Both the position numbers and the translations under genes were made by a program. A stretch of 58,589 bases of DNA from Pseudomonas lactucae. GTDB taxonomy: Bacteria > Pseudomonadota > Gammaproteobacteria > Pseudomonadales > Pseudomonadaceae. Within the stretch, counting starts at the first letter, position 1; the number at the start of each line of letters is the position of its first letter. The stretch lies in the NCBI RefSeq assembly GCF_016937615.1, contig NZ_JAFHKI010000138.1, forward strand, positions 1 through 58,589. The letters run 5' to 3'. This document shows positions 1 to 8,268 of this stretch, one piece after another. The notes under the pieces were generated by a model. That model searched no databases and was not told the origin of the DNA. It saw only the letters and a list, made by a program, of their open reading frames with translations.

Positions 1-33
1 CCTCGCCACCAAGCTCGCTCCCACATTTGATCG
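1..33. repeat. partial REP-like palindromic repeat
   Basis: Read on the minus strand this stretch carries the GTGGGAGCGAGCTTGG core typical of intergenic repeats in the Pseudomonas fluorescens group. It is cut by the window edge, so the partner arm cannot be seen. It lies just downstream of the lipoprotein gene on the minus strand. The call rests on pattern recognition only. Confidence 0.4.
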
Positions 34-50
34 ATGGGGATAGAAGGAAA

Positions 51-269
51 TCAGTTTTCCTTGCGCACGGTGGCTACGTCATCAGCCTTGATGCGGATAC
101 GCTTGCCGGCGATATCGGTGAATTCGTAAAAACCGTCGGCGGTTTTGGCGTTCGGTGTGTCCTTGGTCAAATACTGTGTGCCATTTTGCAGCGTCACCAC
201 GGTTTGCGTGGCGCAACCGGCCAATACCAGAAAAGTGAGTGCAACCAGCGGCAGACCCAAATTCTTCAT
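51..269 (-). CDS. small DUF903/YgdI-YgdR-type lipoprotein
   Basis: A 72-residue envelope lipoprotein. The start at 269 is chosen because an AAGGG ribosome site lies about 9 nt upstream; the ATG at 275 is too close to that site and the ATG at 311 would put extra residues before the signal. The N-terminus MKNLGLPLVALTFLVLAGC is a lipoprotein signal ending in a lipobox with the acylated Cys. The mature part (TVVTLQNGTQYLTKDTP, then KRIRIKADDVATVRK) has the short SH3-like beta pattern of the YgdI/YgdR family, which is common and of unknown role. It appears monocistronic. The family assignment is from motif memory. Confidence 0.8.
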   Translation of the reverse strand: MKNLGLPLVALTFLVLAGCATQTVVTLQNGTQYLTKDTPNAKTADGFYEFTDIAGKRIRIKADDVATVRKEN

Positions 270-462
270 GTTCATAACCCTTACCGTTAACCCTGGAAAG
301 TCCCGCGCCAAAGGCGGCGGGGTATAAATGTTACGCCATCGACTCGACTATCTGATCACTTTTATACAAAAAGTTGCGTGCGCCATTTATCTATTACCGA
401 TTGCAACACCGCATTGGTAACGGCACTCTGTATGCATAACCAGTATTTGATCAGCGCGCACC

Positions 463-2112
463 ATGGCCAACCCCCTCGAAGATCCGCTCTATTACCTGCA
501 TAACTTCCGCCAGGTCCTGCATTGGCTGGGGCAGCGCTATGCCGATCTGCTCGATCCTGACGAACAGCATTTCATTCAGCAATTTGACAGGTTGCCGCAG
601 GCGTCCCAGGCGCTGCTGGTGCGCATGGTGATGCGCAAGGGCGTGCATTTTCGCGCGGGTAAGCTCAACTATGTCGAGATCGGTTGTACCCATGCCGCTG
701 CCGCGCCGCTGCTGGCACTAGGCTGGGTCGATGACCAGCCGCTACTGGACGTCGCAGACCTGTTCGCGCTGCTGCAAAAAGCCGAAATCCTGAACGCCTT
801 CAGCCCCTGGATCGACCAGCCGAGAGCCAGGAAAGTCGATTGGCTGGAAGGGTTGTCGCTGCAGTTCACCGACCGCCGCCGCTTTGCCCACTGGTGCCCC
901 GGGCTGGCCGATACGCTGTACAGCCTCACCGTGATGGAGTTGTGCGACCGCCTGCGCTTGATGTTTTTCGGCAACTTGCATCAGGACTGGTCCGAGTTCG
1001 TGCTGGCCGACCTTGGCATCTACACCTATGAAAAAGTCGAGTTCTGCGCCGAGTCCCGTGGCCTGCGCAGCCGTGACGATGTGCACGGCTACCTGTTCCT
1101 GCAGCAGTGCCAGCACGCTTTTGAAAGCGGTACGGCGTTGGAAGAGGTCCTCGCCGACATTGCTACCCTGGGCACCGATAACCCCTGGCTGGAGAAGCGC
1201 CGCGCCAAGCTGTTGTTCCAGATCGGCCAGTATTGCGAGCGCAGCGCCGAACTGGCCCTGGCGCAGCGGATCTACCGCACCTGTGCCTACCCCGGCGCGC
1301 GCTCGCGACTGATCCGCGTGCTGGAGCGCCAAGCCGACTACGTCAAGGCCATGGCCCTGGCGAGCGCCGCGCAACAGGCACCGGAAAGTGCGGCGGAACA
1401 CCAACACCTGTTGCGTGTGATACCGCGCCTGCAACGTAAATTGGGCGGGCCTGCCGTCCCCAGGAGCAAGCCTCGCGAAGTCACGCGCCTGGACCTGGAG
1501 CTGGCGCTGCCCGAGCCGTTGATGTCGGTGGAGTACTGCGTGCAGGCCCACCTGAGCGAACCCGATGCGCCGGTGCATTACGTCGAGAATGGGCTGATCA
1601 ATTCGCTGTTCGGCCTGCTGTGCTGGGACGTGATCTTCGCACCGTTGCCGGGCTCGTTTTTCCACCCGTTCCAGCGCGGTCCGGCGGACCTGCACAGCGA
1701 AGACTTCCAGCATCGCCGCGCGCCGCTGTTCGCCGCGTGTTTCGAGCAACTGTGCGATGACCGTTATAAAACCAGCATCCGCCGACGCTACGTGGAGAAA
1801 TGGGGGATCCAGTCACCGTTCGTGTTCTGGAACCTGCTCAGTGAGGAGCTACTGGAACAGGCGCTGGAATGCCTGCCCGCCGCGCACCTGCGCTGCTGGT
1901 TCGAGCGCCTGCTGCTGGATATTCGCGCCAACCGCGCCGGCATGCCGGATTTGATCCAGTTCTGGCCGGCGCAAAAGACCTACCGCATGATCGAGGTCAA
2001 GGGCCCCGGCGACCGCCTGCAAGACAACCAACTGCGTTGGCTGGAGTTCTGCGCGCAGTACCAGATGCCGGTCACCGTCTGCTACGTGCGCTGGGCGGAG
2101 CAACCTGCTTGA
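463..2112 (+). CDS. fan1: FAN1-type VRR-NUC structure-specific nuclease
   Basis: A 549-residue homologue of bacterial FAN1 (Fanconi-associated nuclease 1; PaFAN1 is the structurally known Pseudomonas member), a 5'-flap and interstrand-crosslink repair nuclease. The C-terminal VRR-NUC domain (about residues 430-545) carries a PD-(D/E)xK site: PD at 495-496, then IEVKGPGD with E511 and K513, followed by QDNQ at 520-523. The N-terminal part is helical and matches the SAP/TPR-like architecture of the family; length is typical. The stop codon overlaps the likely TTG start of the downstream helicase (TTGA), so the two are translationally coupled and probably act in one repair pathway. Confidence 0.9.
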   Translation: MANPLEDPLYYLHNFRQVLHWLGQRYADLLDPDEQHFIQQFDRLPQASQALLVRMVMRKGVHFRAGKLNYVEIGCTHAAAAPLLALGWVDDQPLLDVADLFALLQKAEILNAFSPWIDQPRARKVDWLEGLSLQFTDRRRFAHWCPGLADTLYSLTVMELCDRLRLMFFGNLHQDWSEFVLADLGIYTYEKVEFCAESRGLRSRDDVHGYLFLQQCQHAFESGTALEEVLADIATLGTDNPWLEKRRAKLLFQIGQYCERSAELALAQRIYRTCAYPGARSRLIRVLERQADYVKAMALASAAQQAPESAAEHQHLLRVIPRLQRKLGGPAVPRSKPREVTRLDLELALPEPLMSVEYCVQAHLSEPDAPVHYVENGLINSLFGLLCWDVIFAPLPGSFFHPFQRGPADLHSEDFQHRRAPLFAACFEQLCDDRYKTSIRRRYVEKWGIQSPFVFWNLLSEELLEQALECLPAAHLRCWFERLLLDIRANRAGMPDLIQFWPAQKTYRMIEVKGPGDRLQDNQLRWLEFCAQYQMPVTVCYVRWAEQPA

Positions 2113-4361
2113 GCTACAGCGTGGCCGTGCGGGCGCTGTGTGAGTTCACGGCCAAGGTCGGTGACCTGGACCTGCGTTTTACCCCGTCGCCCAGTGCCCA
2201 GGAAGGGATTGTCGGGCACCGCACCGTGGCTTCGAGGCGCAGCGCGCACTACCAGAATGAAGTGGCCCTTGAGGGCGAGTACCAGCAACTCAAAGTACGG
2301 GGCCGGGCCGATGGCTATGACCCGGACGCCAATCGTCTGGAAGAGGTGAAAACCTATCGTGGCGACCTCGATGCCCAACCCGCCAACCATCGGCAATTGC
2401 ATTGGGCCCAGGTCAAGGTGTACGGCTGGCTGATGTGCCAGAAACTCGGACTCGCGCAAATCGATCTGGCGCTGGTGTACTTCGATATCGTCGGCGAAGG
2501 GGAGACGCTGCTCCACCAGCGCTGCCGGGCGGACGAGCTGCAAGCCTTCTTCAACACGCAGTGTGCGCTGTTTCTACGCTGGGCCGAGCAGGAGATGGCG
2601 CACCGCGCCGCGCGCAACCGTGCGGCGCAAAGCCTGGCGTTCCCGCATGCCGATTTTCGTCCCGGCCAGCGCTCGTTGGCCGAGTCGGTGTACAAGGCCG
2701 CCAGTACCGGCCGTTGCCTGATGGCCCAGGCGCCTACCGGCATCGGCAAGACCATCGGCACAATCTTCCCGCTAATCAAGGCCCTGGCCCCCCAGCAACT
2801 CGACAAAATCCTTTTTCTCACTGCCAAGACCCCAGGTCGCAAACTCGCCCTCGATGCGGCCCGGGTGCTGCACGCCGACGAGTTACCCTTGCGCGTACTG
2901 GAGCTGGTCGCCCGCGACAAAGCCTGCGAGCACCTGGAGAAAGCCTGTCACGGCGAGTCCTGCCCGTTGGCCAAGGGTTTCTACGACCGTCTGCCGGCCG
3001 CGCGCGAGGCCGCCGCCCAGGTTCGCCTGCTGGACCAGCGCACGCTGCGCGAGGTCGCCCTGGCACACAGCGTCTGCCCGTATTACCTGAGCCAGGAAAT
3101 GGCGCGCTGGGCCGATCTGGTGGTCGCCGACTACAACTACTATTTCGACTTCGGTGCCCTGTTGTTCGGCCTTGGCCAGCTCAACGGCTGGCGCGCCGCG
3201 GTGCTGGTGGACGAAGCCCACAACCTGGTGGAGCGGGCGCGCGCCATGTACAGCGCCAGCCTCGACCAGTACAGCCTCAAGACTCTGCGCGATACGGCGC
3301 CCGAACCGCTGAAAAAACCCTTGCAACGCCTGAACCGTGAATGGAATGCGCTGCACAAGGACCAGATCGCGCCGTATCAGGCCTACGCCGCCAGGCCCGA
3401 AAAGCTGGTGCAGGCCCTGAGCCTGTGCACCAGCGCCATGGGCGACTATTTCAACGATCACCCCGAATCACTCAGCGGCGATCTGCAAGCGTTCTACTTC
3501 GAGGCCCTGCAATTTGCGAAGGTTGCCGAGTTGTTCAACGAACACTTTATCTTCGATATCAGCAAGCGCCCGCTCAATGCCAAGCGCAGCAGCTCCACCC
3601 TGTGCCTGCGTAACGTGGTGCCCGCCGAGTTCATCCGCCCCCGGCTCACCGCCGCCCGCAGCAGCGTGCTGTTTTCGGCCACGCTGAGCCCACGCCACTA
3701 TTATGCGGATTTGCTCGGCTTGCCCGCGGACACGGCCTGGATCGATGTGGAATCACCGTTCAAGGCCGAACAACTGCAGGTGCGTATCGTCGACCGGATC
3801 TCCACCCGGTTCGTGCATCGCCAGGCGTCACTGGCGCCGATTGTCGAGCTGATTGCGCGCCAGTTCGCGCAACGACCAGGTAATTACCTGGCGTTTTTTT
3901 CCAGCTTCGATTACCTGCAGCACGTGGCGCAGTTGCTGGTCGAACGACACCCGCAGATCCCGCTGTGGCAGCAATCGCGGGGCATGGCCGAAGCCGAGCG
4001 TCAGGCGTTTCTCGACCAGTTCACCGAACACAGCCAGGGCATCGGCTTTGCCGTGCTCGGCGGCGCGTTCGGCGAGGGCATCGACTTGCCCGGCACACGC
4101 TTGATCGGCGCGTTTATCGCCACCTTGGGCCTGCCGCAACTGAACCCGGTCAATGAACACATGAAGGCACGCATGGGCGCGATCTTCGGTGCCGGTTATG
4201 ACTACACCTATTTGTATCCCGGCATTCAGAAAGTTGTGCAGGCAGCGGGGAGGGTGATCCGCAGTCAGCAGGATCAGGGGGTGGTGCTGTTGATCGATGA
4301 CCGGTTTGGCGAGGCGCGGGTACGTCAATTGTTGCCGAAGTGGTGGTCAATCGATAGCTGA
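2109..4361 (+). CDS. XPD/DinG-like Fe-S helicase with N-terminal PD-(D/E)xK nuclease domain
   Basis: A superfamily 2 DNA helicase of about 750 residues. The frame is open further upstream inside fan1, but the natural start is the TTG at 2109, which overlaps the fan1 stop and gives an N-terminus beginning LSYSVAVRALCEF. Residues 50-90 contain a nuclease-like PD-(D/E)xK motif (GRADG with D68, then EEVK with E79 and K81). The helicase part has Walker A APTGIGKT (K214), four Cys at 273, 280, 285 and 323 positioned as the XPD/DinG 4Fe-4S ligands, DEAH at 368-371 and a C-terminal QAAGRVIR motif VI. It pairs with the FAN1 nuclease in a two-gene repair operon. Confidence 0.9.
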   Translation: MSYSVAVRALCEFTAKVGDLDLRFTPSPSAQEGIVGHRTVASRRSAHYQNEVALEGEYQQLKVRGRADGYDPDANRLEEVKTYRGDLDAQPANHRQLHWAQVKVYGWLMCQKLGLAQIDLALVYFDIVGEGETLLHQRCRADELQAFFNTQCALFLRWAEQEMAHRAARNRAAQSLAFPHADFRPGQRSLAESVYKAASTGRCLMAQAPTGIGKTIGTIFPLIKALAPQQLDKILFLTAKTPGRKLALDAARVLHADELPLRVLELVARDKACEHLEKACHGESCPLAKGFYDRLPAAREAAAQVRLLDQRTLREVALAHSVCPYYLSQEMARWADLVVADYNYYFDFGALLFGLGQLNGWRAAVLVDEAHNLVERARAMYSASLDQYSLKTLRDTAPEPLKKPLQRLNREWNALHKDQIAPYQAYAARPEKLVQALSLCTSAMGDYFNDHPESLSGDLQAFYFEALQFAKVAELFNEHFIFDISKRPLNAKRSSSTLCLRNVVPAEFIRPRLTAARSSVLFSATLSPRHYYADLLGLPADTAWIDVESPFKAEQLQVRIVDRISTRFVHRQASLAPIVELIARQFAQRPGNYLAFFSSFDYLQHVAQLLVERHPQIPLWQQSRGMAEAERQAFLDQFTEHSQGIGFAVLGGAFGEGIDLPGTRLIGAFIATLGLPQLNPVNEHMKARMGAIFGAGYDYTYLYPGIQKVVQAAGRVIRSQQDQGVVLLIDDRFGEARVRQLLPKWWSIDS

Positions 4362-4380
4362 GAGGGACGGCACTCCAAAT

Positions 4381-4420
4381 GTGGGAGAGAGCAAGTCGCA
4401 CCGCCCCTCCCACAGTTTTT
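4381..4420 (+). terminator. rho-independent terminator within a REP-like palindrome
   Basis: GTGGGAG (4381-4387) pairs with CTCCCAC (4407-4413) and is followed by AGTTTTTAT. It sits 20 nt after the helicase stop and just before the convergent alpha-E gene. The sequence is also a degenerate fluorescent-Pseudomonas intergenic repeat, so it may do both jobs. Confidence 0.6.
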
Positions 4421-4434
4421 ATCGGTGGGGGTAC

Positions 4435-5385
4435 TTAGACCACTTCCAGATAAGAGCTGTGAATCGAGCGCGCCAACTCACGCACGGTGTCGATAAAGTC
4501 CGTCAGACGGGCATGCAGGCCGTCCTCCAGAATTTCGTCGATCCCCGTGTAGCGCAGGCGCGCTTCAAATTCCGCTGCGAGGCGTTGCGCGGTGCGCCCA
4601 TAACTGCCGGGCAGGTCGGCGAGGATATGGCTCAGTTCCTCGATACACGCATGCAACGAGCGCGGCACGTCGCTGCGCAACAGCAGCAGCTCCGATACCG
4701 AGCGTGCATTCAGCGCATTCGGGTACAGCTCGGTGTACGCCTCGAACGATGACAACGCCCGGAGCAGGGCGCTCCACTGGTAATAACCGCGTGCCGACAA
4801 ATCGCTGACTTCTTCCGATTCCTCGCCAAACATTTCGTAGCGCGCATCCAGCAGGCGCAAGGTGTTGTCGGCGCGCTCGACGAAAGTGCCCAGGCGAATG
4901 AACCGATAGGCGTCATTGCGCATGATGGTGCCCGAGGTCGCTCCCCGGAACAGGTGCGAACGCTGCTTGACCCAGTCACAAAAGTGGCTGATGCCATGCC
5001 GTGCCAGGCCGCCGGCGGCGATGCTGCGCATTTCCAGCCAGGTGGCGTTCAGGTTTTCCCACATGTCGGCGGTGATACGCCCGCGTACCGCGTGGGCATT
5101 GCCGCGGGCGGCGCGCAGGCAGTTGTAGATGCTCGCGGGGTTTTCTTCGTCGAGGGCGAAGAAGTGCAGCATACGTTCGGCATCCAGCGTCTGGTGGCGT
5201 TCGAGGTAGCTGTCCAGGGTGCCGCTGCTGAGCAGCGACATGGCCAGTTCATCGAGGCCGTCGGTGTGTCCGGCCTGGGGCATCAACGACAGCGAGTAAC
5301 TGACTTCCAGCATGCGCGCCAGGTTCTCGGCGCGTTCCAGGTAGCGGGACATCCAGTACAGATCTGCGGCGGTTCTACTCAACAT
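4435..5385 (-). CDS. alpha-E domain (DUF403) protein
   Basis: A 316-residue, almost wholly helical alpha-E family protein. The signature N-terminus MLSRTAADLYWMSRYLERAENLARMLEV (split here as MLSRTAADLYWMSRYLERAE and following) is diagnostic. The family is nearly always encoded next to a circularly permuted ATP-grasp protein, often also with a transglutaminase, and is proposed to take part in an uncharacterised peptide ligation or modification system. Here the ATP-grasp gene ends 3 nt upstream, so the two form an operon; no transglutaminase gene is present nearby. Biochemical function is unknown. Confidence 0.9.
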   Translation of the reverse strand: MLSRTAADLYWMSRYLERAENLARMLEVSYSLSLMPQAGHTDGLDELAMSLLSSGTLDSYLERHQTLDAERMLHFFALDEENPASIYNCLRAARGNAHAVRGRITADMWENLNATWLEMRSIAAGGLARHGISHFCDWVKQRSHLFRGATSGTIMRNDAYRFIRLGTFVERADNTLRLLDARYEMFGEESEEVSDLSARGYYQWSALLRALSSFEAYTELYPNALNARSVSELLLLRSDVPRSLHACIEELSHILADLPGSYGRTAQRLAAEFEARLRYTGIDEILEDGLHARLTDFIDTVRELARSIHSSYLEVV

Positions 5386-5388
5386 GAT

Positions 5389-6798
5389 TCAGCCCTCCAC
5401 CACCCAGGTGTCCTTGGTTCCGCCGCCTTGCGACGAGTTGACGATCAATGAGCCTTCACGCAGGGCCACCCGCGTCAGGCCGCCCGGCACCAGGCGGGTT
5501 TCCTTGCCCGACAGCACGAAGGGACGCAGGTCGATATGTCGGGGAGCGATGCCGTTTTCGACAAAAGTGGGGCAGGTGGACAGGCTCAGGGTCGGTTGGG
5601 CGATATACGCGTGGGGACGGGCCTTGATGCGCTGGCGGAAGTCCTCGATCTCGGCGGCGCTGGCGGCAGGGCCCACCAGCATGCCGTAGCCGCCGGAGCC
5701 CTGGGTTTCCTTGACGACCAGTTCGGGCAGGTGGGCCAGCACGTGGGACAGCTCATCGGGCTTGCGGCACTGGAAGGTCGGCACGTTTTGCAGGATGGGT
5801 TCTTCATCCAGGTAGAAGCGGATCATTTCCGGCACATAGGGGTAGATCGACTTGTCATCCGCCACGCCGGTGCCAATGGCATTGGCCAGCACCACGTTAC
5901 CCGCACAGTAAGCCGCCACCAGGCCGGGCACGCCGAGCATCGACTCGGGGTTGAACGCCTGCGGGTCAAGGAAGGCGTCGTCAATGCGCCGGTAGATCAC
6001 ATCCACGGCCTTGGGGCCGTCGGTGGTGCGCATGAACACCTTGAGGTCGTGCACGAACAGGTCGGCGCCTTCCACCAGTTCCACGCCCATTTCCCGGGCC
6101 AGGAACGCGTGTTCGAAGAACGCACTGTTGAAACGCCCCGGGGTCAGCACCACCACGTTGGGGTTGTCCAGGCGGCTGGAGCTTTTCAGGGTCTTGAGCA
6201 GCAGGTTGGGGTAGTGGTCCACCGGCGCGATGCGCTGCTTGGCGAACACTTCGGGGAACAGGCGCATCATCATCTTGCGGTCTTCGAGCATGTAGCTCAC
6301 GCCGCTGGGGGTGCGCAGGTTGTCTTCGAGTACGTAGTAGGTGCCATCGCCGTCGCGTACCAGGTCGACGCCGGAAATATGCGAGTAGATGCCGCGATGC
6401 AGGTCCAGGCCGACCATGGCCTTCTGGTAACCCTCGTTGCCCAGCACCTGGTCCGCCGGAATGATGCCGGCCTTGATGATGCGCTGGTCGTGGTAGATGT
6501 CGGCAAGGAACATGTTCAACGCGTTGACCCGCTGGATACAGCCGCGTTCGATCACGCTCCACTCACTGGCGGGGATGCTGCGGGGAATGATGTCGAAGGG
6601 GATCAGGCGCTCGGTGTCCTGCTCGTCGCCATAGAGGGTGAAGGTGATCCCGGCGCGGTGAAACAGCAGATCGGCTTCACGGCGACGCTGAGCCAGCAGT
6701 TCCGGCGGCGTATTGGCCAGCCAGCGGGAGAATTCCTGATAGTGCGCACGGCACACGCCGTGAGCGTCATTCATTTCATCAAAGAAAGATCGAGCCAT
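5389..6798 (-). CDS. circularly permuted ATP-grasp type 2 protein
   Basis: A 469-residue DUF404/DUF407 protein, the permuted ATP-grasp ligase partner of the alpha-E family. The N-terminal part has FDIIPRSIPASEW and RVNALNMFLADIYHDQ, then VLEDNLRTPSGVSYMLEDR, all hallmarks of this family. The nucleotide-binding glycine loop ETQGSGGYGMLVGPAAS lies in the C-terminal half. ATP-grasp enzymes form carboxylate-amine bonds; the substrate here is not known. It is the first gene of the two-gene operon with alpha-E. Confidence 0.9.
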   Translation of the reverse strand: MARSFFDEMNDAHGVCRAHYQEFSRWLANTPPELLAQRRREADLLFHRAGITFTLYGDEQDTERLIPFDIIPRSIPASEWSVIERGCIQRVNALNMFLADIYHDQRIIKAGIIPADQVLGNEGYQKAMVGLDLHRGIYSHISGVDLVRDGDGTYYVLEDNLRTPSGVSYMLEDRKMMMRLFPEVFAKQRIAPVDHYPNLLLKTLKSSSRLDNPNVVVLTPGRFNSAFFEHAFLAREMGVELVEGADLFVHDLKVFMRTTDGPKAVDVIYRRIDDAFLDPQAFNPESMLGVPGLVAAYCAGNVVLANAIGTGVADDKSIYPYVPEMIRFYLDEEPILQNVPTFQCRKPDELSHVLAHLPELVVKETQGSGGYGMLVGPAASAAEIEDFRQRIKARPHAYIAQPTLSLSTCPTFVENGIAPRHIDLRPFVLSGKETRLVPGGLTRVALREGSLIVNSSQGGGTKDTWVVEG

Positions 6799-7244
6799 TC
6801 CAGTACCTTGTCAGTGCCCAGTGTTACGCGGATGGCACTGCCGCTTAAAAAAACGCATGTCTTTATGAGCCCGTGGCTATGGGTGCCAACAGACCTGGTC
6901 CTTACTTTCTTATGGGGTCGGCTCTGGGTCGGGGGGTAACGAATGCTCCTTTATTCGGGCAGATGAATGGTTTAAGCAATGCCTGTGCCGAAACCGCTCT
7001 GGCGTGACGATTACCTTGTGCTGAGCGGGTTTGTAGTGAGCGGGTTTACCCCGCGCCGGGCTGCGCAGCGGCCCCAAAAAAGGAGCGCTACGCACTCCAG
7101 CGCGGGGCAAGCCTGCTCACTACAGGTCGTGTCGCTCATCCCCACAATAAGGCAGGGCGCGCACAGCTTTGGTGCGTGAACAAACTTGAACTTCACCTAC
7201 CCCTGATTCTTCTAAACAGTTTCGCCACTGTGTGGAGCATCGCC
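6799..7244. other. intergenic region holding a REPIN
   Basis: A 446-nt gap between the divergent ATP-grasp gene and the downstream membrane protein. Apart from the paired REP sequence at 7033-7123, annotated separately, I see no gene with a ribosome site. Confidence 0.6.
7033..7123. repeat. REPIN: two inverted REP sequences
   Basis: The left arm 7033-7056 (GTAGTGAGCGGGTTTACCCC...) and right arm 7100-7123 (...GCAAGCCTGCTCACTAC) are near-perfect inverted copies of 24 nt, separated by a 43-nt insert. This is the REP-doublet form mobilised by RAYT transposases in fluorescent pseudomonads. No RAYT gene is in the window. Confidence 0.8.
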
Positions 7245-7790
7245 GTGCCCAGAATCATCGCCCCCGATACCCCCGAAGCGGCCCTGACCGATCACAGCGA
7301 ACACAATGCCAAGATTTTCGGCTCGCCCAAGGACCGCCTGGACTTCTACCGCCGCGAGATCCAGTACGAAACCTCGATCCTGGCCAACCGCACCGACGCC
7401 TACCTGACGGCGCAGTCGTTCCTGGTGATCGCTTTTGTGTCCGGTATGGGCAACCTCAACCCGGAGTGGGGCAAGTTGTTCACGCTGGTGGTGCCGATGT
7501 TCCTGGCATTGTTGGGCATTCTCAGCTCACTCAATGCCTGGCCGGGTATCCGCGCGGCCTACGAAATCATCGACCACTGGCACTACAAGCAAAGCGAACT
7601 GCTGCGCAGCGAGCCGGTGATGGGCATGGCCTATGACGAGTCGCCGTTGTTCTCGGAAGTGGAGTCATCCCACAAGGGCTATCGCAAGTCCCTGCTGTTC
7701 TCGATGCGCGCGCCGTGGTTGTTCATGGTGTTCTGGTTACTGCTGGGGATCTATGCGTTCTACATCCAGATCGACAACCCCATCCGGTGA
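7245..7790 (+). CDS. small membrane protein of unknown function
   Basis: A protein of 181 residues if translation starts at the GTG at 7245, preferred because GGAG at 7234-7237 lies 7 nt upstream; an in-frame GTG at 7176 has no good ribosome site. The N-terminal third is soluble and charged (HNAKIFGSPKDRLDFYRREI). Two hydrophobic segments follow: FTLVVPMFLALLGILSSL, and FMVFWLLLGIYAFYIQI close to the C-terminus, so it is probably a two-pass inner membrane protein. I do not recognise the family. The start is uncertain. Confidence 0.65.
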   Translation: MPRIIAPDTPEAALTDHSEHNAKIFGSPKDRLDFYRREIQYETSILANRTDAYLTAQSFLVIAFVSGMGNLNPEWGKLFTLVVPMFLALLGILSSLNAWPGIRAAYEIIDHWHYKQSELLRSEPVMGMAYDESPLFSEVESSHKGYRKSLLFSMRAPWLFMVFWLLLGIYAFYIQIDNPIR

Positions 7791-7858
7791 TCCATCGCAT
7801 GGAACTTCAACCGGCGTCGTAGCGCCTTAACTTTACCCAGCACAGGCAGAGGTGCACC

Positions 7859-8062
7859 ATGAGCACAGATAACGATCCACAAGTAAGCAATCGTAACGAC
7901 CCGGCCATCGACGGCTCGCAACCCACTGCCGCCGATGCGCCGAAAGACCCCAGGCCCGCCAGCGATCCCAAGGCCAGGGACAACGACTACAGCCCTGACT
8001 TCAAGCCTGAGCCCGAGCACAAGCCTGAAACCGATGCCGATATCGACACCCAGGGCGGTTAG
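7859..8062 (+). CDS. small, hydrophilic, disordered protein (67 aa)
   Basis: A 67-residue protein dominated by D, P, E, K, N and S, with no hydrophobic core and a PEPEHKPETDAD tail, so probably intrinsically disordered. An AGAGGTG ribosome site precedes the ATG by a few bases. It is followed 11 nt later by a second small acidic protein. I do not recognise a function; such tiny acidic proteins are common in Pseudomonas and often stress-induced, which here is inference only. Confidence 0.6.
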   Translation: MSTDNDPQVSNRNDPAIDGSQPTAADAPKDPRPASDPKARDNDYSPDFKPEPEHKPETDADIDTQGG

Positions 8063-8073
8063 AGGAAACGGTC

Positions 8074-8202
8074 ATGTCCAAAGAACTGGATGAAGAACTC
8101 AACGACCCGGGCAACGAAGACCCGGGTTCGTTGATGGACGATGCGCAGGTGCCGCTGAATGATCCCGACGCCGAGTCCGAGGCAGACCCGCCCAACCCCT
8201 GA
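8074..8202 (+). CDS. very small acidic protein (42 aa)
   Basis: A 42-residue frame beginning MSKELDEELNDPGNEDPG, preceded by a clear AGAGGA site (8061-8066) at good spacing. It is rich in D, E, N and P and has no hydrophobic segment. It lies 11 nt after the 67-aa gene and resembles it in composition, so the two are probably co-transcribed. Function unknown. Confidence 0.55.
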   Translation: MSKELDEELNDPGNEDPGSLMDDAQVPLNDPDAESEADPPNP

Positions 8203-8268
8203 AGTCAGTCGGCTACTAGCAAAGGCATTGTGTTCGCCCTTAACTGACTGACATCAGGGGCAGCCCGC

